From: Streptomyces sp. CB02959
Lineage (GTDB): Bacteria; Actinomycetota; Actinomycetes; Streptomycetales; Streptomycetaceae
NCBI RefSeq assembly: GCF_002803155.1
Contig: NZ_NNBP01000019.1
Location: 124,001-188,000, forward strand
Length of the DNA stretch: 64,000 nt
Direction of reading: 5' to 3'
The translations under genes were made by a program, and so were the position numbers. Shown in pieces: positions 8,380 through 16,117 of the stretch (position 1 is the first letter of the stretch; the number at the start of each line of letters is the position of its first letter). Below the pieces are notes generated by a model, which was given only the letters and a program-made list of their open reading frames with translations, was not told where the DNA came from and did not search any database.

Positions 8380-9708
8380 TCAGGCGAATTCGGTGGGCAG
8401 CACCGGCTCGCCGCGGGACAGCTGCGTCGCCGACAGCGGCAGCCCGGCGCGGGCCGCGATGTGCCGGCTGCGGGCCGCGTCCAGCGGCTCCCGGGCCACC
8501 ACCTTGCCGCCGCTGACCAGCGGCACCTGGAGCAGCTGGTCGGTCAGCGCGGCCGGCACCGGGCCGGTGCCGACCACCTCGGCCTCCGCCACCCCGTCCT
8601 CGTCCAGCCGGCGGGCCGCCCACTTGCGGCCGCCGATCGAGGACTTGGCGCCCATCGACTTCTTCGCCACCGGCCGCAGCGGCGCGCCCGGCTCGTTGCT
8701 GTCCGCCCGCGCGACCAGCTTGTAGACCATCGAGCAGGTCGGATGCCCGCTGCCGGTGACCAGCTGGGTGCCGACGCCGTACGCGTCCACCGGAGCGGCG
8801 GCGAGCGAGGCGATGGCGTACTCGTCCAGATCGCTGGTGACCACGATCCTGGTCTTGGTCGCGCCCAGCTCGTCCAGCTGCTGGCGCACCCGGTGCGCGA
8901 TCAGCAGCAGGTCGCCGGAGTCGATCCGCACCGCGCCCAGGCCGGGCCCGGCCACCTCCACGGCGGTGCGCACCGCCGTGGTGACGTCGAAGGTGTCCAC
9001 CAGCAGCGTGGTCCCGCTGCCCAGCGTGTCGACCTGTGCGGTGAAGGCGTCCCGCTCGCTGTCGTGCAGCAGGGTGAAGGCGTGCGCGCTGGTGCCGACC
9101 GTGGGGATGTTGTAGCGGAAGCCGGCCGCCAGGTCGGAGGTGACGTGGAAGCCGCCGACGTACGCGGCGCGGGCCGCGGCCACCGCCGAGAGCTCGTGGG
9201 TGCGCCGGGCGCCCATCTCCATCAGCGGCCGGTCGCCGGCCGCCACCGCCATCCGGGACGCCGCCGCGGCCACCGCCGAGTCGTGGTTGAGGATCGACAG
9301 GATCGCCGTCTCCAGCACCACCGCCTCGGCGAAGGTGCCCTCGACGCGCATGATCGGCGAGCCGGGGAAGTAGACCTCGCCCTCCGGGTAGCCCCAGATG
9401 TCGCCGCGGAAGCGGTAGTCGGCCAGCCAGTCCAGTGTCGGCTCGTCGAGGATGCCGCGCTCCCGCAGGAAGCCCAGGATCGTGTCGTCGAAGCGGAAGT
9501 TCTCCACCGCGTCCAGCACCCGCCCGGTGCCCGCCACCACGCCGTAGCGGCGGCCCTCGGGGAGCCGCCGGGTGAAGACCTCGAAGACCGACCGGCGGTC
9601 CGCGGTCCCGGACCGCAACGCGGCCTGCAGCATGGTGAGTTCGTACTGGTCGGTGAAGAGTGCCGTCGACGGCACGGCCACCGGCAGCCCCAGGTCTGCT
9701 GTGTTCAT
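8380..9708 (-). CDS. pncB: Nicotinate phosphoribosyltransferase
   Basis: The protein has 442 residues. It converts nicotinate and PRPP to nicotinate mononucleotide with ATP hydrolysis, the committed step of the Preiss-Handler salvage route. Characteristic segments are FTDQYELTMLQAALRSG at the N-terminus, MEMGARRTHELSAVAAARAAYVGG, VGTSAHAF (around the phosphorylatable active-site His), DTFDV, VRIDSGDL and IVVTSDLDEYAI. The ATG at 9708 matches the family start. It sits upstream of pncA on the same strand and is divergent from clpS; a palindrome in the shared promoter region may be a NAD-repressor site. Confidence 0.95.
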   Translation of the reverse strand: MNTADLGLPVAVPSTALFTDQYELTMLQAALRSGTADRRSVFEVFTRRLPEGRRYGVVAGTGRVLDAVENFRFDDTILGFLRERGILDEPTLDWLADYRFRGDIWGYPEGEVYFPGSPIMRVEGTFAEAVVLETAILSILNHDSAVAAAASRMAVAAGDRPLMEMGARRTHELSAVAAARAAYVGGFHVTSDLAAGFRYNIPTVGTSAHAFTLLHDSERDAFTAQVDTLGSGTTLLVDTFDVTTAVRTAVEVAGPGLGAVRIDSGDLLLIAHRVRQQLDELGATKTRIVVTSDLDEYAIASLAAAPVDAYGVGTQLVTGSGHPTCSMVYKLVARADSNEPGAPLRPVAKKSMGAKSSIGGRKWAARRLDEDGVAEAEVVGTGPVPAALTDQLLQVPLVSGGKVVAREPLDAARSRHIAARAGLPLSATQLSRGEPVLPTEFA

Positions 9709-9727
9709 GGGGGAGATGCTACCCCCA

Positions 9728-9751
9728 ATACTCGTCACTTTGACGATAGTA
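9728..9751. promoter_or_regulatory. Imperfect palindrome upstream of pncB (candidate NrtR-type operator)
   Basis: ATACTCGTCA and TGACGATAGTA form an inverted repeat with one extra base in one arm, 20 bp upstream of the pncB start and about 100 bp from clpS. The position suits a repressor of NAD salvage such as NrtR. The factor is an inference; no such regulator gene is in the window. Confidence 0.4.
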
Positions 9752-9847
9752 GGCCCGGGGTGCGCCCGCCGGCCGTGCGCCGCGCCGGTACGGGCCGCGC
9801 CGGGGCCGTTTGTGCGTCGCCCGCCCCCGGGTGGCAGCATGGGCCCT

Positions 9848-10201
9848 GTGAGCGCCCACCCGTCACCCATGAGCACCCTCCGGCCGTACTACGGCAGCCT
9901 CAGCGTCCCGGTCGAGATCGAGCGTCCGGAGGCGAGCGAGGCACCCTTCGCCGTACCGTCGCCCGACATCCCATGGGTCACGATCGTTCACAACGACCCC
10001 GTGAATCTCATGAGCTACGTCTCCTATGTCTTCCAGACGTACTTCGGCTACTCCAAGGACAAGGCGCACCGGCTGATGCTCGACGTCCATCACAAAGGCC
10101 GCGCGGTCGTCTCCAGCGGCACCCGCGAGGAAATGGAACGCGACGTGCAGGCCATGCACGGCTATGGCCTGTGGGCGACCCTCCAGCAGGACCGCGGATG
10201 A
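9848..10201 (+). CDS. clpS: ClpS, ATP-dependent Clp protease adaptor
   Basis: The protein has 117 residues. The ClpS core is clear: PWVTIVHNDPVNLMSYVSYVFQTYFGYSKDKAHRLM, then VHHKGRAVVSSGTREEME and AMHGYGLWATL. ClpS binds the ClpA/ClpC N-domain and delivers N-degron substrates; the HNDPVN motif contributes to the binding pocket for N-terminal residues. The start may be GTG 9848 or ATG 9869; the disordered N-terminal tail makes this uncertain. The stop overlaps the next gene by ATGA, giving translational coupling to the DUF2017 protein. Confidence 0.93.
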   Translation: MSAHPSPMSTLRPYYGSLSVPVEIERPEASEAPFAVPSPDIPWVTIVHNDPVNLMSYVSYVFQTYFGYSKDKAHRLMLDVHHKGRAVVSSGTREEMERDVQAMHGYGLWATLQQDRG

Positions 10202-10791
10202 CCGGCCAGTTCGAACCGCTGCCCGGCGGCGGTGCGGCCGCCCCGCTCGACGAGGTCGAGATCTCCATCCTGCGCAGCCTCGCCGTCCAGCTGCTGGAGC
10301 TCATCGGCCCGGGCACGGAGCCGGCCGGCTCCAGCGAGGACGACATGCTGGCCGCGCTCTTCGCCGAGGGCCCCAGTGAGCCGCCGTCCGACCCGGTGCT
10401 GGCCCGCCTCTTCCCCGACGCCTACGGCGGCCCCGACCTCGTCCCGGACGACGACGTCCGCGCCGCCGCCGCGGAGTTCCGCCGCTACACCGAGAACGAC
10501 CTGCGGGCCCGCAAGCGCGAGGACGCCCTGGCGCTGGTCCGGGCGCTCGACGCGCTGTCGACCGAGAGCGGCGGCGCGGTGCTGCGGCTCAAGCCCGACG
10601 AGTGCCGGCAGTGGCTCGGCGCGCTCAACGACCTGCGGCTGGCCATCGGCACCCGGTTGGAGGTCAGCGACGAGGACGACGGCGGCGAGCTGCTGCGGCT
10701 GCCGGACAGCGATCCGCGCAAGCCGATGGTGCTGGCCTACTTCTGGCTGGGCGGCCTCCAGGAGACGCTCGTCGAGGCGCTGACGGGCTGA
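10198..10791 (+). CDS. DUF2017 family protein coupled to ClpS
   Basis: The protein has 197 residues; its ATG overlaps the clpS stop by four bases. It matches the actinobacterial DUF2017 family, usually found next to clpS: an N-terminal EVEISILRSLAVQLLELI helix, DPVLARLFPDAY, then a helical core FRRYTENDLRARKREDALALVRALDAL and the ending DPRKPMVLAYFWLGGLQETLVEAL. It is soluble with no catalytic motif. Conserved pairing suggests a role in the ClpS/ClpC proteolysis pathway, but the biochemical function is unknown. Confidence 0.88.
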   Translation: MTGQFEPLPGGGAAAPLDEVEISILRSLAVQLLELIGPGTEPAGSSEDDMLAALFAEGPSEPPSDPVLARLFPDAYGGPDLVPDDDVRAAAAEFRRYTENDLRARKREDALALVRALDALSTESGGAVLRLKPDECRQWLGALNDLRLAIGTRLEVSDEDDGGELLRLPDSDPRKPMVLAYFWLGGLQETLVEALTG

Positions 10792-11142
10792 CCGCGGTCC
10801 GGCCGGGCGGCTCCGGCGCGAACCGGGGCGTAAGGGGCTGATCGCCCACCCCGCGTTCGCTCAGCGGAGGCTCAAATCCGGATAACGATCGCGTTACCGA
10901 CCCCGTGCGCCGTGTTGTAGATTTCGCTCTTTGTCCTGATTTCGCTGTGGGATGGGTCACGTCGACTCTGGTCGATCTCCGGCAGGCCGTGATAAAAGTT
11001 CTCGACCTGCCGTCAGCGACGCCACCCCTGTCGCTGCGGGAGCGCTGAGCCGGCCGACCGTCGGCGTGCAGGAACTCCATCCGGGGGGATCGGGACCCGA
11101 TCCGGAAAGAACCGGGTCGGTATGGAGAAAGGCGCACCACTC
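10792..11142 (+). promoter_or_regulatory. Structured leader/promoter region of the amino-acid permease
   Basis: There is no gene in this 350 bp. Near-palindrome GGATAACG / CGTTACCG lies at 10880-10898. Three hairpins follow: GGCAGG/CCTGCC (10981-10986 with 11006-11011), CAGCGAC/GTCGCTG (11014-11036), and GGATCGGG-A-CCCGATCC (11087-11103). The last overlaps an alternative stem GACCCG/CGGGTC (11094-11099 with 11113-11118), so the two cannot coexist. The arrangement resembles an RNA control element just before the start codon. No known riboswitch class was recognised. Confidence 0.4.
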
Positions 11143-12591
11143 ATGACCTCTGTGCAGGTCGACAAGCAACGCGACGGCAACGAGGCCGCTGGCGAAGGCT
11201 CCGAAGAGGGCTACCAGCGGGGTCTGGGCAATCGCCAGATCCAGATGATCGCCATTGGTGGCGCCATCGGTACCGGTCTGTTCCTCGGAGCAGGCAAGGC
11301 CATTTCCATGGCCGGGCCGAGCATCATCCTGGCGTACGCCATCGTCGGTCTGGTCATCTACTTCATCATGCGGGCCCTGGGCGAACTGCTCATGTACCGG
11401 CCCGTCTCCGGCTCGTTCTCCGAGTACGGCCGGGAATTCCTCGGCCCGTTCATCGGGTTTGTCACGGGCTGGACCTATTGGCTCTTCTGGGTCGTCACCA
11501 GCATCACCGAAGTGACCGCCGCGGCCACCTACGTCCATTACTGGAACGAAGGCATACCCCAATGGGTCTCGGCGCTGGTCTTCACCATCGCGCTCTTCGG
11601 CATCAACCTGATCTCGGTGAAGATCTTCGGTGAACTGGAATTCTGGTTCTCCATGGTCAAGGTCACCGCGATCATCGGCATGATCCTGATCGGCCTCGGC
11701 GTCATCCTCCTCGGTTTCTCCAAGGCCGGTGACACCGCGTCGTTCAGCCTCCTGTGGTCGCACGGCGGCTTCTTCCCCAAGGGCATCGGCGGCACGCTGA
11801 TGACGCTGCAGATCGTGATGTTCGCCTTCCTCGCCGTCGAGCTCGTCGGCGTCACCGCGGGCGAGGCGAACGAGCCGAAGAAGGTGCTCCCCAAGGCCAT
11901 CAACACCGTGCCGTGGCGGATCGGCCTCTTCTACATCGGCGCGCTCGTCATCATCCTGTCCGTCGTCAGCTGGACGTACTTCAAGCCGGGCGTCAGCCCC
12001 TTCGTCGCGGCCTTCGCCAAGATCGGCCTGCCGGCCGGCGCGGGCATCGTCAACTTCGTCGTGCTGACCGCGGCGCTGTCCTCGGCCAACTCCGGTATGT
12101 ACTCCACCGGCCGGATGCTCCGCGACCTGGCGCTCAACGGCCAGGGGCCCAAGATCTTCACCAGGCTCAGCAAGGCCGGCGTGCCCACCTGGGGCACCGC
12201 CGTCTCGGCCGCCCTGATGCTGGCCGGGGTCTACATCAACTACCAGTGGCCCGGTGAGGCGTTCAACTACGTCGTCTCCTTCGCCACCATCTCCGGTATG
12301 TGGGCGTGGATCGTCATCCTGCTCTCGCAGCTGCGCTACCGGGTCAAGGCGGACCGCGGTGAGCTGCCGCAGTCCGAGTTCAAGGCCCCCGGTGCGCCGT
12401 ACACCTCGATCTTCGCGCTGGCCTTCATCGGCATGGTGATCGTGATGATGGGCATCGACAAGGACGCCCGGATCTCGCTCTACGCGGCTCCGGTGTGGGC
12501 GATCATCCTGGCCGCGGGCTACCTGGCGATCAAGCGCCGGGACGCCGCACAGCTCTCCGGGACGCCCGCGGAGCCGGCCGAGAAGGGCTGA
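11143..12591 (+). CDS. APC-family amino acid permease
   Basis: The protein has 482 residues and about 12 membrane spans. It is an AAT-type amino-acid/H+ symporter of the APC superfamily (GabP/AnsP/AroP group). The first helix carries the substrate-binding motif IAIGGAIGTGLFLGAGKAI; FREL-like segments, FAFLAVELVGVTAGEANEPKKVLPKAI and SSANSGMYSTGRML are family signatures. The ATG at 11143 (MTSVQVDK) has GGAGAAAGG upstream; an in-frame ATG at 11122 is possible. It is a single-gene unit with a structured leader and a strong terminator. The substrate cannot be read from sequence; basic or neutral amino acids or GABA are possible. Confidence 0.9.
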   Translation: MTSVQVDKQRDGNEAAGEGSEEGYQRGLGNRQIQMIAIGGAIGTGLFLGAGKAISMAGPSIILAYAIVGLVIYFIMRALGELLMYRPVSGSFSEYGREFLGPFIGFVTGWTYWLFWVVTSITEVTAAATYVHYWNEGIPQWVSALVFTIALFGINLISVKIFGELEFWFSMVKVTAIIGMILIGLGVILLGFSKAGDTASFSLLWSHGGFFPKGIGGTLMTLQIVMFAFLAVELVGVTAGEANEPKKVLPKAINTVPWRIGLFYIGALVIILSVVSWTYFKPGVSPFVAAFAKIGLPAGAGIVNFVVLTAALSSANSGMYSTGRMLRDLALNGQGPKIFTRLSKAGVPTWGTAVSAALMLAGVYINYQWPGEAFNYVVSFATISGMWAWIVILLSQLRYRVKADRGELPQSEFKAPGAPYTSIFALAFIGMVIVMMGIDKDARISLYAAPVWAIILAAGYLAIKRRDAAQLSGTPAEPAEKG

Positions 12592-12637
12592 CACCCCGCG
12601 GAAAACCGGCGGTAGATCCCCCGGCTGTCCAGCATTC

Positions 12638-12674
12638 GGGCCCGCGCGTACCACCCCTCGGTACGCGCGGGCCC
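12638..12674 (+). terminator. Terminator after amino acid permease
   Basis: Perfect 14-bp inverted repeat: GGGCCCGCGCGTAC, 9-base loop, GTACGCGCGGGCCC. Confidence 0.75.
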
Positions 12675-12740
12675 GCCCGCCCGTCGCCCACCACCACCCT
12701 TGCCGGAGTGCTTCGCACGCGCCTCCTTATTCTTGGCCGC

Positions 12741-13166
12741 ATGCTGACCCTCACCAAGGCCCTCCACGACCGGATCGTCGAGCACGCCCGCCAGGACCAC
12801 CCCGACGAGGCCTGCGGCGTGGTCGCGGGCCCGGCCGGCAGCGGCCGCCCCGAGCGGTTCATCCCGATGCTCAACGCCGCCCGCTCGCCCACGTTCTACG
12901 AGTTCGACTCCGCCGATCTCCTCAAGCTCTACCGCGAGATGGACGACCGGGACGAGGAGCCGGTCATCGTCTACCACTCGCACACCGCCACCGAGGCATA
13001 CCCCTCGCGCACCGACCTCACCTACGCCAACGAGCCCGGCGCGCACTACGTCCTGGTCTCCACGGCCGACACCGACGACGCCGGCCCCTTCCAGTTCCGC
13101 TCGTTCCGCATCGTGGACGGTGAGGTCACCGAGGAAGAGGTCCGGATCGTGGAGAGCTACGCCTGA
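12741..13166 (+). CDS. mec: M67 (JAMM) metallopeptidase, Mec-like CysO-cysteine peptidase
   Basis: The protein has 141 residues. The JAMM zinc motif is complete: E23 in DEACGVVAG, H79-S-H81 in VYHSHTATEAYPSRTD, S89 and D92. Its best-studied relative, M. tuberculosis Mec, releases cysteine from the CysO-cysteine adduct. It lies immediately upstream of cysO and cysM, the same trio as in mycobacteria, though a terminator and a leader peptide separate it from cysO here. Because this CysO has two residues after Gly-Gly, the enzyme may also trim the carrier precursor. Confidence 0.9.
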   Translation: MLTLTKALHDRIVEHARQDHPDEACGVVAGPAGSGRPERFIPMLNAARSPTFYEFDSADLLKLYREMDDRDEEPVIVYHSHTATEAYPSRTDLTYANEPGAHYVLVSTADTDDAGPFQFRSFRIVDGEVTEEEVRIVESYA

Positions 13167-13211
13167 GAAGTGGCGAGTGGCCGACCTCATGCCGGCGTCG
13201 GCCGGCGGCCG

Positions 13212-13236
13212 TGACCTGGGGGTTCACCCCCGGTCA
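13212..13236 (+). terminator. Terminator-like hairpin after mec
   Basis: TGACC-GGGGGT pairs with ACCCCC-GGTCA around a two-base loop, 46 bp after the mec stop. It probably separates mec from the downstream cysO transcript. Confidence 0.55.
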
Positions 13237-13347
13237 TGGCACGTACGGAAGACCGGGCGCGCCCCGCGTCCCACCTGTCGTACAGCGAACGTCCGCATCA
13301 TGGGACGAGGTTCCAGAACCCGGACCGGGAATCGATACGATGACCGC

Positions 13348-13530
13348 ATGGTTGAGCATGTCGTGTGGGGAGTGAGCGAGCAGCGGCCGGGTGTGCTGCC
13401 GCACGCCCCGCTCGCCACGCGCCGCTCCGCATCCGCCCTCCTGGGCGCCTTCGGCTGCGGAGCCGCCCGGCTGCACGTCGACCTGTGCCGCCTGTCCAGC
13501 GCCATCTGTCCGCGCTGCGCCGCCGGCTGA
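13348..13530 (+). CDS. Cysteine-type regulatory leader peptide upstream of cysO-cysM
   Basis: A 60-codon ORF ends with ARLHVDLCRLSSAICPRC (R41 to C57), the signature of short actinobacterial leader peptides that precede sulfur-assimilation genes. Cys codons fall at 37, 47, 54 and 57. A TACGAT -10-like hexamer at 13336-13341 lies 6 bases before the ATG and there is no ribosome-binding site, so translation is probably leaderless, as in cysteine-responsive attenuators described in mycobacteria. Ribosome stalling at the Cys codons when cysteine is short would raise expression of cysO and cysM. The peptide itself is probably without function. A shorter internal start is possible. Confidence 0.7.
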   Translation: MVEHVVWGVSEQRPGVLPHAPLATRRSASALLGAFGCGAARLHVDLCRLSSAICPRCAAG

Positions 13531-13695
13531 CCGCTGCCGGCCCCGCGGCGCCATGCCGCACCCGCCCCGCTCGGGCCCCGCGCCGTCCGGCGCCCCGCAC
13601 CTCCCACACCTCCCGCACCGCCGCGGTACACCGTTCACGCACCGCCCGCACACGGCACCCGCCACCGCATCCCGAACTCCGACAGGAGCACTCCC

Positions 13696-13977
13696 ATGGC
13701 CATCGAGGTCCGCATCCCGACCATCCTGCGCAGCTACACCGACGGCGAGAAGGCCGTCGAGGGCAGCGGCGCGACTCTCGACGAACTCTTCAAGGACCTG
13801 GACGGCCGGCACGCCGGGATCCGCGAGCGCCTGGTCGACGACGGCGGGGAGCTGCGCCGCTTCGTGAACGTCTACCTCAACGACGAGGACGTGCGCTTCC
13901 TGGCCGGCATCACCACCGAGCTCGGCGACGGCGACAGCGTGACGATCCTGCCGGCCGTGGCCGGTGGAAGGGTCTGA
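13696..13977 (+). CDS. cysO: CysO sulfur-carrier protein (ThiS/MoaD ubiquitin fold) with -GGRV end
   Basis: The protein has 93 residues and is close to mycobacterial CysO: IPTILRSYTDGEKAVEGSG, then LRRFVNVYLNDEDVRFLAG and DGDSVTILPAVAGG. The C-terminal Gly-Gly is normally activated as a thiocarboxylate that donates sulfur to O-phosphoserine on CysM. Here two residues, Arg92-Val93, follow Gly91 before TGA, so the diglycine is not terminal; proteolytic maturation seems needed. It follows the leader peptide by 165 bp and precedes cysM by 5 bp. The ribosome-binding site GACAGGAG is good. Confidence 0.93.
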   Translation: MAIEVRIPTILRSYTDGEKAVEGSGATLDELFKDLDGRHAGIRERLVDDGGELRRFVNVYLNDEDVRFLAGITTELGDGDSVTILPAVAGGRV

Positions 13978-13982
13978 CGGAC

Positions 13983-14933
13983 GTGCGGTACGACTCCCCG
14001 CTGGCGGCGGTCGGGAACACCCCTCTCGTCCGCCTCCCGCGCCTCTCGCCCTCCGAGGACGTCCGCATCTGGGCGAAGCTGGAGGACCGGAACCCCACGG
14101 GCTCCGTCAAGGACCGGCCCGCGCTCCACATGATCGAGCAGGCCGAGAAGGACGGCCGGCTCACCCCCGGCTGCACGATCCTGGAGCCCACCAGCGGCAA
14201 CACCGGCATCTCGCTCGCCATGGCGGCCAAGCTCAAGGGCTACCGCATCGTCTGCGTGATGCCGGAGAACACCTCCGCCGAGCGGCGCGAACTGCTCGCC
14301 ATGTGGGGCGCCGAGATCATCTCCTCGCCCGCGGCGGGCGGCTCCAACACCGCCGTGAAGGTCGCCAAGGAGCTCGCCGCCGAGCACCCCGACTGGGTGA
14401 TGCTCTACCAGTACGGCAACCCCGACAACGCCGGTGCCCACTACGCCACCACCGGCCCCGAGATCCTCGCCGACCTGCCCTCGGTCACCCACTTCGTGGC
14501 CGGTCTGGGCACCACCGGCACCCTGATGGGCGTCGGCCGCTACCTGCGCGAGCACGTCCCCGGCGTCCAGATCGTCGCCGCCGAACCCCGCTACGACGAC
14601 ATCGTCTACGGCCTGCGCAACCTCGACGAGGGCTTCATCCCCGAGCTCTACGACGAGACGGTCCTGACCACCCGCTTCTCCGTCGGCTCCGAGGACGCGG
14701 TCCGCCGCACCCGTGAACTCCTCGCGACGGAAGGCATCTTCGCCGGCATCTCCACCGGCGCGGCGCTGCACGCCGCCCTCGGCGTGGCCCGCAAGGCGGA
14801 CCGGGCCGGCGTGCCCGCGGACATCGTCTTCGTCGTCGCCGACGGCGGTTGGAAGTACCTCTCCACCGGCGTCTACACCGCCGAGTCGACCGAGGCGGCG
14901 ATCGCGACGCTGCACGGGCAGCTCTGGGCGTAG
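13983..14933 (+). CDS. cysM: O-phosphoserine sulfhydrylase / cysteine synthase CysM
   Basis: The protein has 316 residues, a fold-type II PLP enzyme. The PLP lysine is K43 in NPTGSVKDRPA; the substrate loop TSGNTGISLAMAA and the phosphate cradle GLGTTGTLMGVGRYL are clear. Next to cysO it is expected to use CysO-thiocarboxylate and O-phosphoserine rather than sulfide and O-acetylserine. GTG at 13983 starts 5 bp after cysO. FVVADGGWKYLSTG near the end resembles the mycobacterial CysM C-terminal region that closes the active site. A hairpin follows. Confidence 0.93.
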   Translation: MRYDSPLAAVGNTPLVRLPRLSPSEDVRIWAKLEDRNPTGSVKDRPALHMIEQAEKDGRLTPGCTILEPTSGNTGISLAMAAKLKGYRIVCVMPENTSAERRELLAMWGAEIISSPAAGGSNTAVKVAKELAAEHPDWVMLYQYGNPDNAGAHYATTGPEILADLPSVTHFVAGLGTTGTLMGVGRYLREHVPGVQIVAAEPRYDDIVYGLRNLDEGFIPELYDETVLTTRFSVGSEDAVRRTRELLATEGIFAGISTGAALHAALGVARKADRAGVPADIVFVVADGGWKYLSTGVYTAESTEAAIATLHGQLWA

Positions 14934-14955
14934 GCCCGTAGGCCCCGGGATCCCA

Positions 14956-14990
14956 GGGGGTGGCTGCCGGCGTCCGCCGGAGCCACCCCT
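14956..14990 (+). terminator. Terminator after cysM
   Basis: GGGGTGGCT pairs with AGCCACCCC, with a nested CCGG/CCGG stem in the loop, 22 bp after the cysM stop. Confidence 0.7.
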
Positions 14991-15232
14991 TGCCGCGTCG
15001 GCCCGCCGCGGGCGCGGGCCGGCCGACTTTCCGCCCACCGGAAGCCCGGTGCGCGGCCCGCTGCCGAACCCCCACCCGGACTGGTGATTCCGCCCACAGC
15101 TCGCCCCACCTAAGGCGCCACACGCCCCTTCGCGCCTTACGCTCGGGGGCACCCGCACCGACCGCCACGGACCCGGCAGCAGCCCGGCACGGCACCACCG
15201 GGACAACCCGTACGGGGCCGCCGGCCGCCATC

Positions 15233-15264
15233 CTCCCCCAGCTACCGCTGGGAGGTGCCCCCAG
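15233..15264. repeat. Short GC palindromic repeat, copy 1 (intergenic)
   Basis: CTCCCCCAGCT followed by CCGCTGGGAGG and TGCCCCCAG. A close relative lies inside a gene at 48546-48576. Such G/C-run palindromes recur in Streptomyces genomes. The rest of the 350-bp gap 14934-15285 shows only the terminator and unremarkable GC-rich sequence. Confidence 0.6.
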
Positions 15265-15285
15265 CCCATGGAGGTTCACGCCCGC

Positions 15286-16038
15286 ATGAAGCTCACCGTC
15301 GTCGGATGCTCGGGGTCGTTCCCCTCCATGGAATCGGCCTGTTCGAGCTACCTCCTGGAGGCCGACGGCTTCAGGCTGCTCCTCGACATGGGCAACGGCG
15401 CCCTCGGCGAGTTGCAGCGCCACTGCGGTCTCTACGACCTGGACGCCATCCTCCTGTCGCACCTGCACGCCGATCACTGCATCGACCTGTGCGGCTACTT
15501 CGTCGTCCGCTACTACCGCCCGGACGGCAGCCGCTGCGAGCCGCTGCCGCTCTACGGGCCGACCGGCACCGAACGCCGGCTCACCGTCGCCCACGCCGAC
15601 CTGCCGCACGAGGCGGCGATGAGCGAGGTCTTCGACTTCCGCACGCTGACCCCCGGCACCATGACCATCGGCCCGTTCACCCTCCGCACGGAACGGGTCC
15701 GCCACCCCGTCGAGGCGTACGGCTTCCGCATCGAGCACGGCGGCCGCACCCTGACGTACTCCGGCGACACCGGCCCCTGCGAGGCGCTGGATCGGCTCGC
15801 CGAGGGCACCGACCTCTTCCTGTGCGAGGCGTCCTTCACCCACGGCAAGGAGGACATCCCCGACCTCCACCTCAACGGCCGGGAGGCCGGCGAGCACGCC
15901 CGGCAGGCCGGCGCGGGGCGGCTGGTGCTGACCCACATCCCGCCGTGGACCGATCCGGACATCAGCGTCCGCGACGCCCAGAAGGCCTACGACGGACCGG
16001 TCGAGGTCGCCAAGGCCGGCGCGGTCTACGAGGTCTGA
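15286..16038 (+). CDS. Metallo-beta-lactamase-fold hydrolase (RNase Z-like)
   Basis: The protein has 250 residues. The dinuclear zinc motif is H59-x-H61-x-D63-H64 (SHLHADHCID); the second-shell Asp is in YSGDTGPCEAL and a late His in LVLTHIPPW. The overall fold resembles RNase Z/phosphodiesterase-type hydrolases. The short length and lack of an exosite arm make true tRNA 3' processing unlikely. The ATG at 15286 was chosen with GGAGG 11 bases upstream. It follows cysM on the same strand but a terminator intervenes, so the substrate is unknown. Confidence 0.87.
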   Translation: MKLTVVGCSGSFPSMESACSSYLLEADGFRLLLDMGNGALGELQRHCGLYDLDAILLSHLHADHCIDLCGYFVVRYYRPDGSRCEPLPLYGPTGTERRLTVAHADLPHEAAMSEVFDFRTLTPGTMTIGPFTLRTERVRHPVEAYGFRIEHGGRTLTYSGDTGPCEALDRLAEGTDLFLCEASFTHGKEDIPDLHLNGREAGEHARQAGAGRLVLTHIPPWTDPDISVRDAQKAYDGPVEVAKAGAVYEV

Positions 16039-16058
16039 ACGGCACCGAGGGACAAGAA

Positions 16059-16097
16059 GACCGGGCCCCCCGTCCTCCATGGACGGGGGGCCCGGTC
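16059..16097. terminator. Bidirectional terminator between MBL hydrolase and nagE2
   Basis: Perfect 17-bp stem (GACCGGGCCCCCCGTCC and its complement) with loop TCCAT between convergent genes. The flank gives a T-rich tail on the minus strand, favouring termination of nagE2. Confidence 0.88.
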
Positions 16098-16117
16098 GGT
16101 GGCGCTGCCGGTGCGGC

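Noticed and set aside
8461..10791. 776-codon frame with its end equal to the DUF2017 gene
   Set aside because: Only the last 197 codons, starting with the ATGA overlap at clpS, resemble a protein family; the rest is antisense to pncB.
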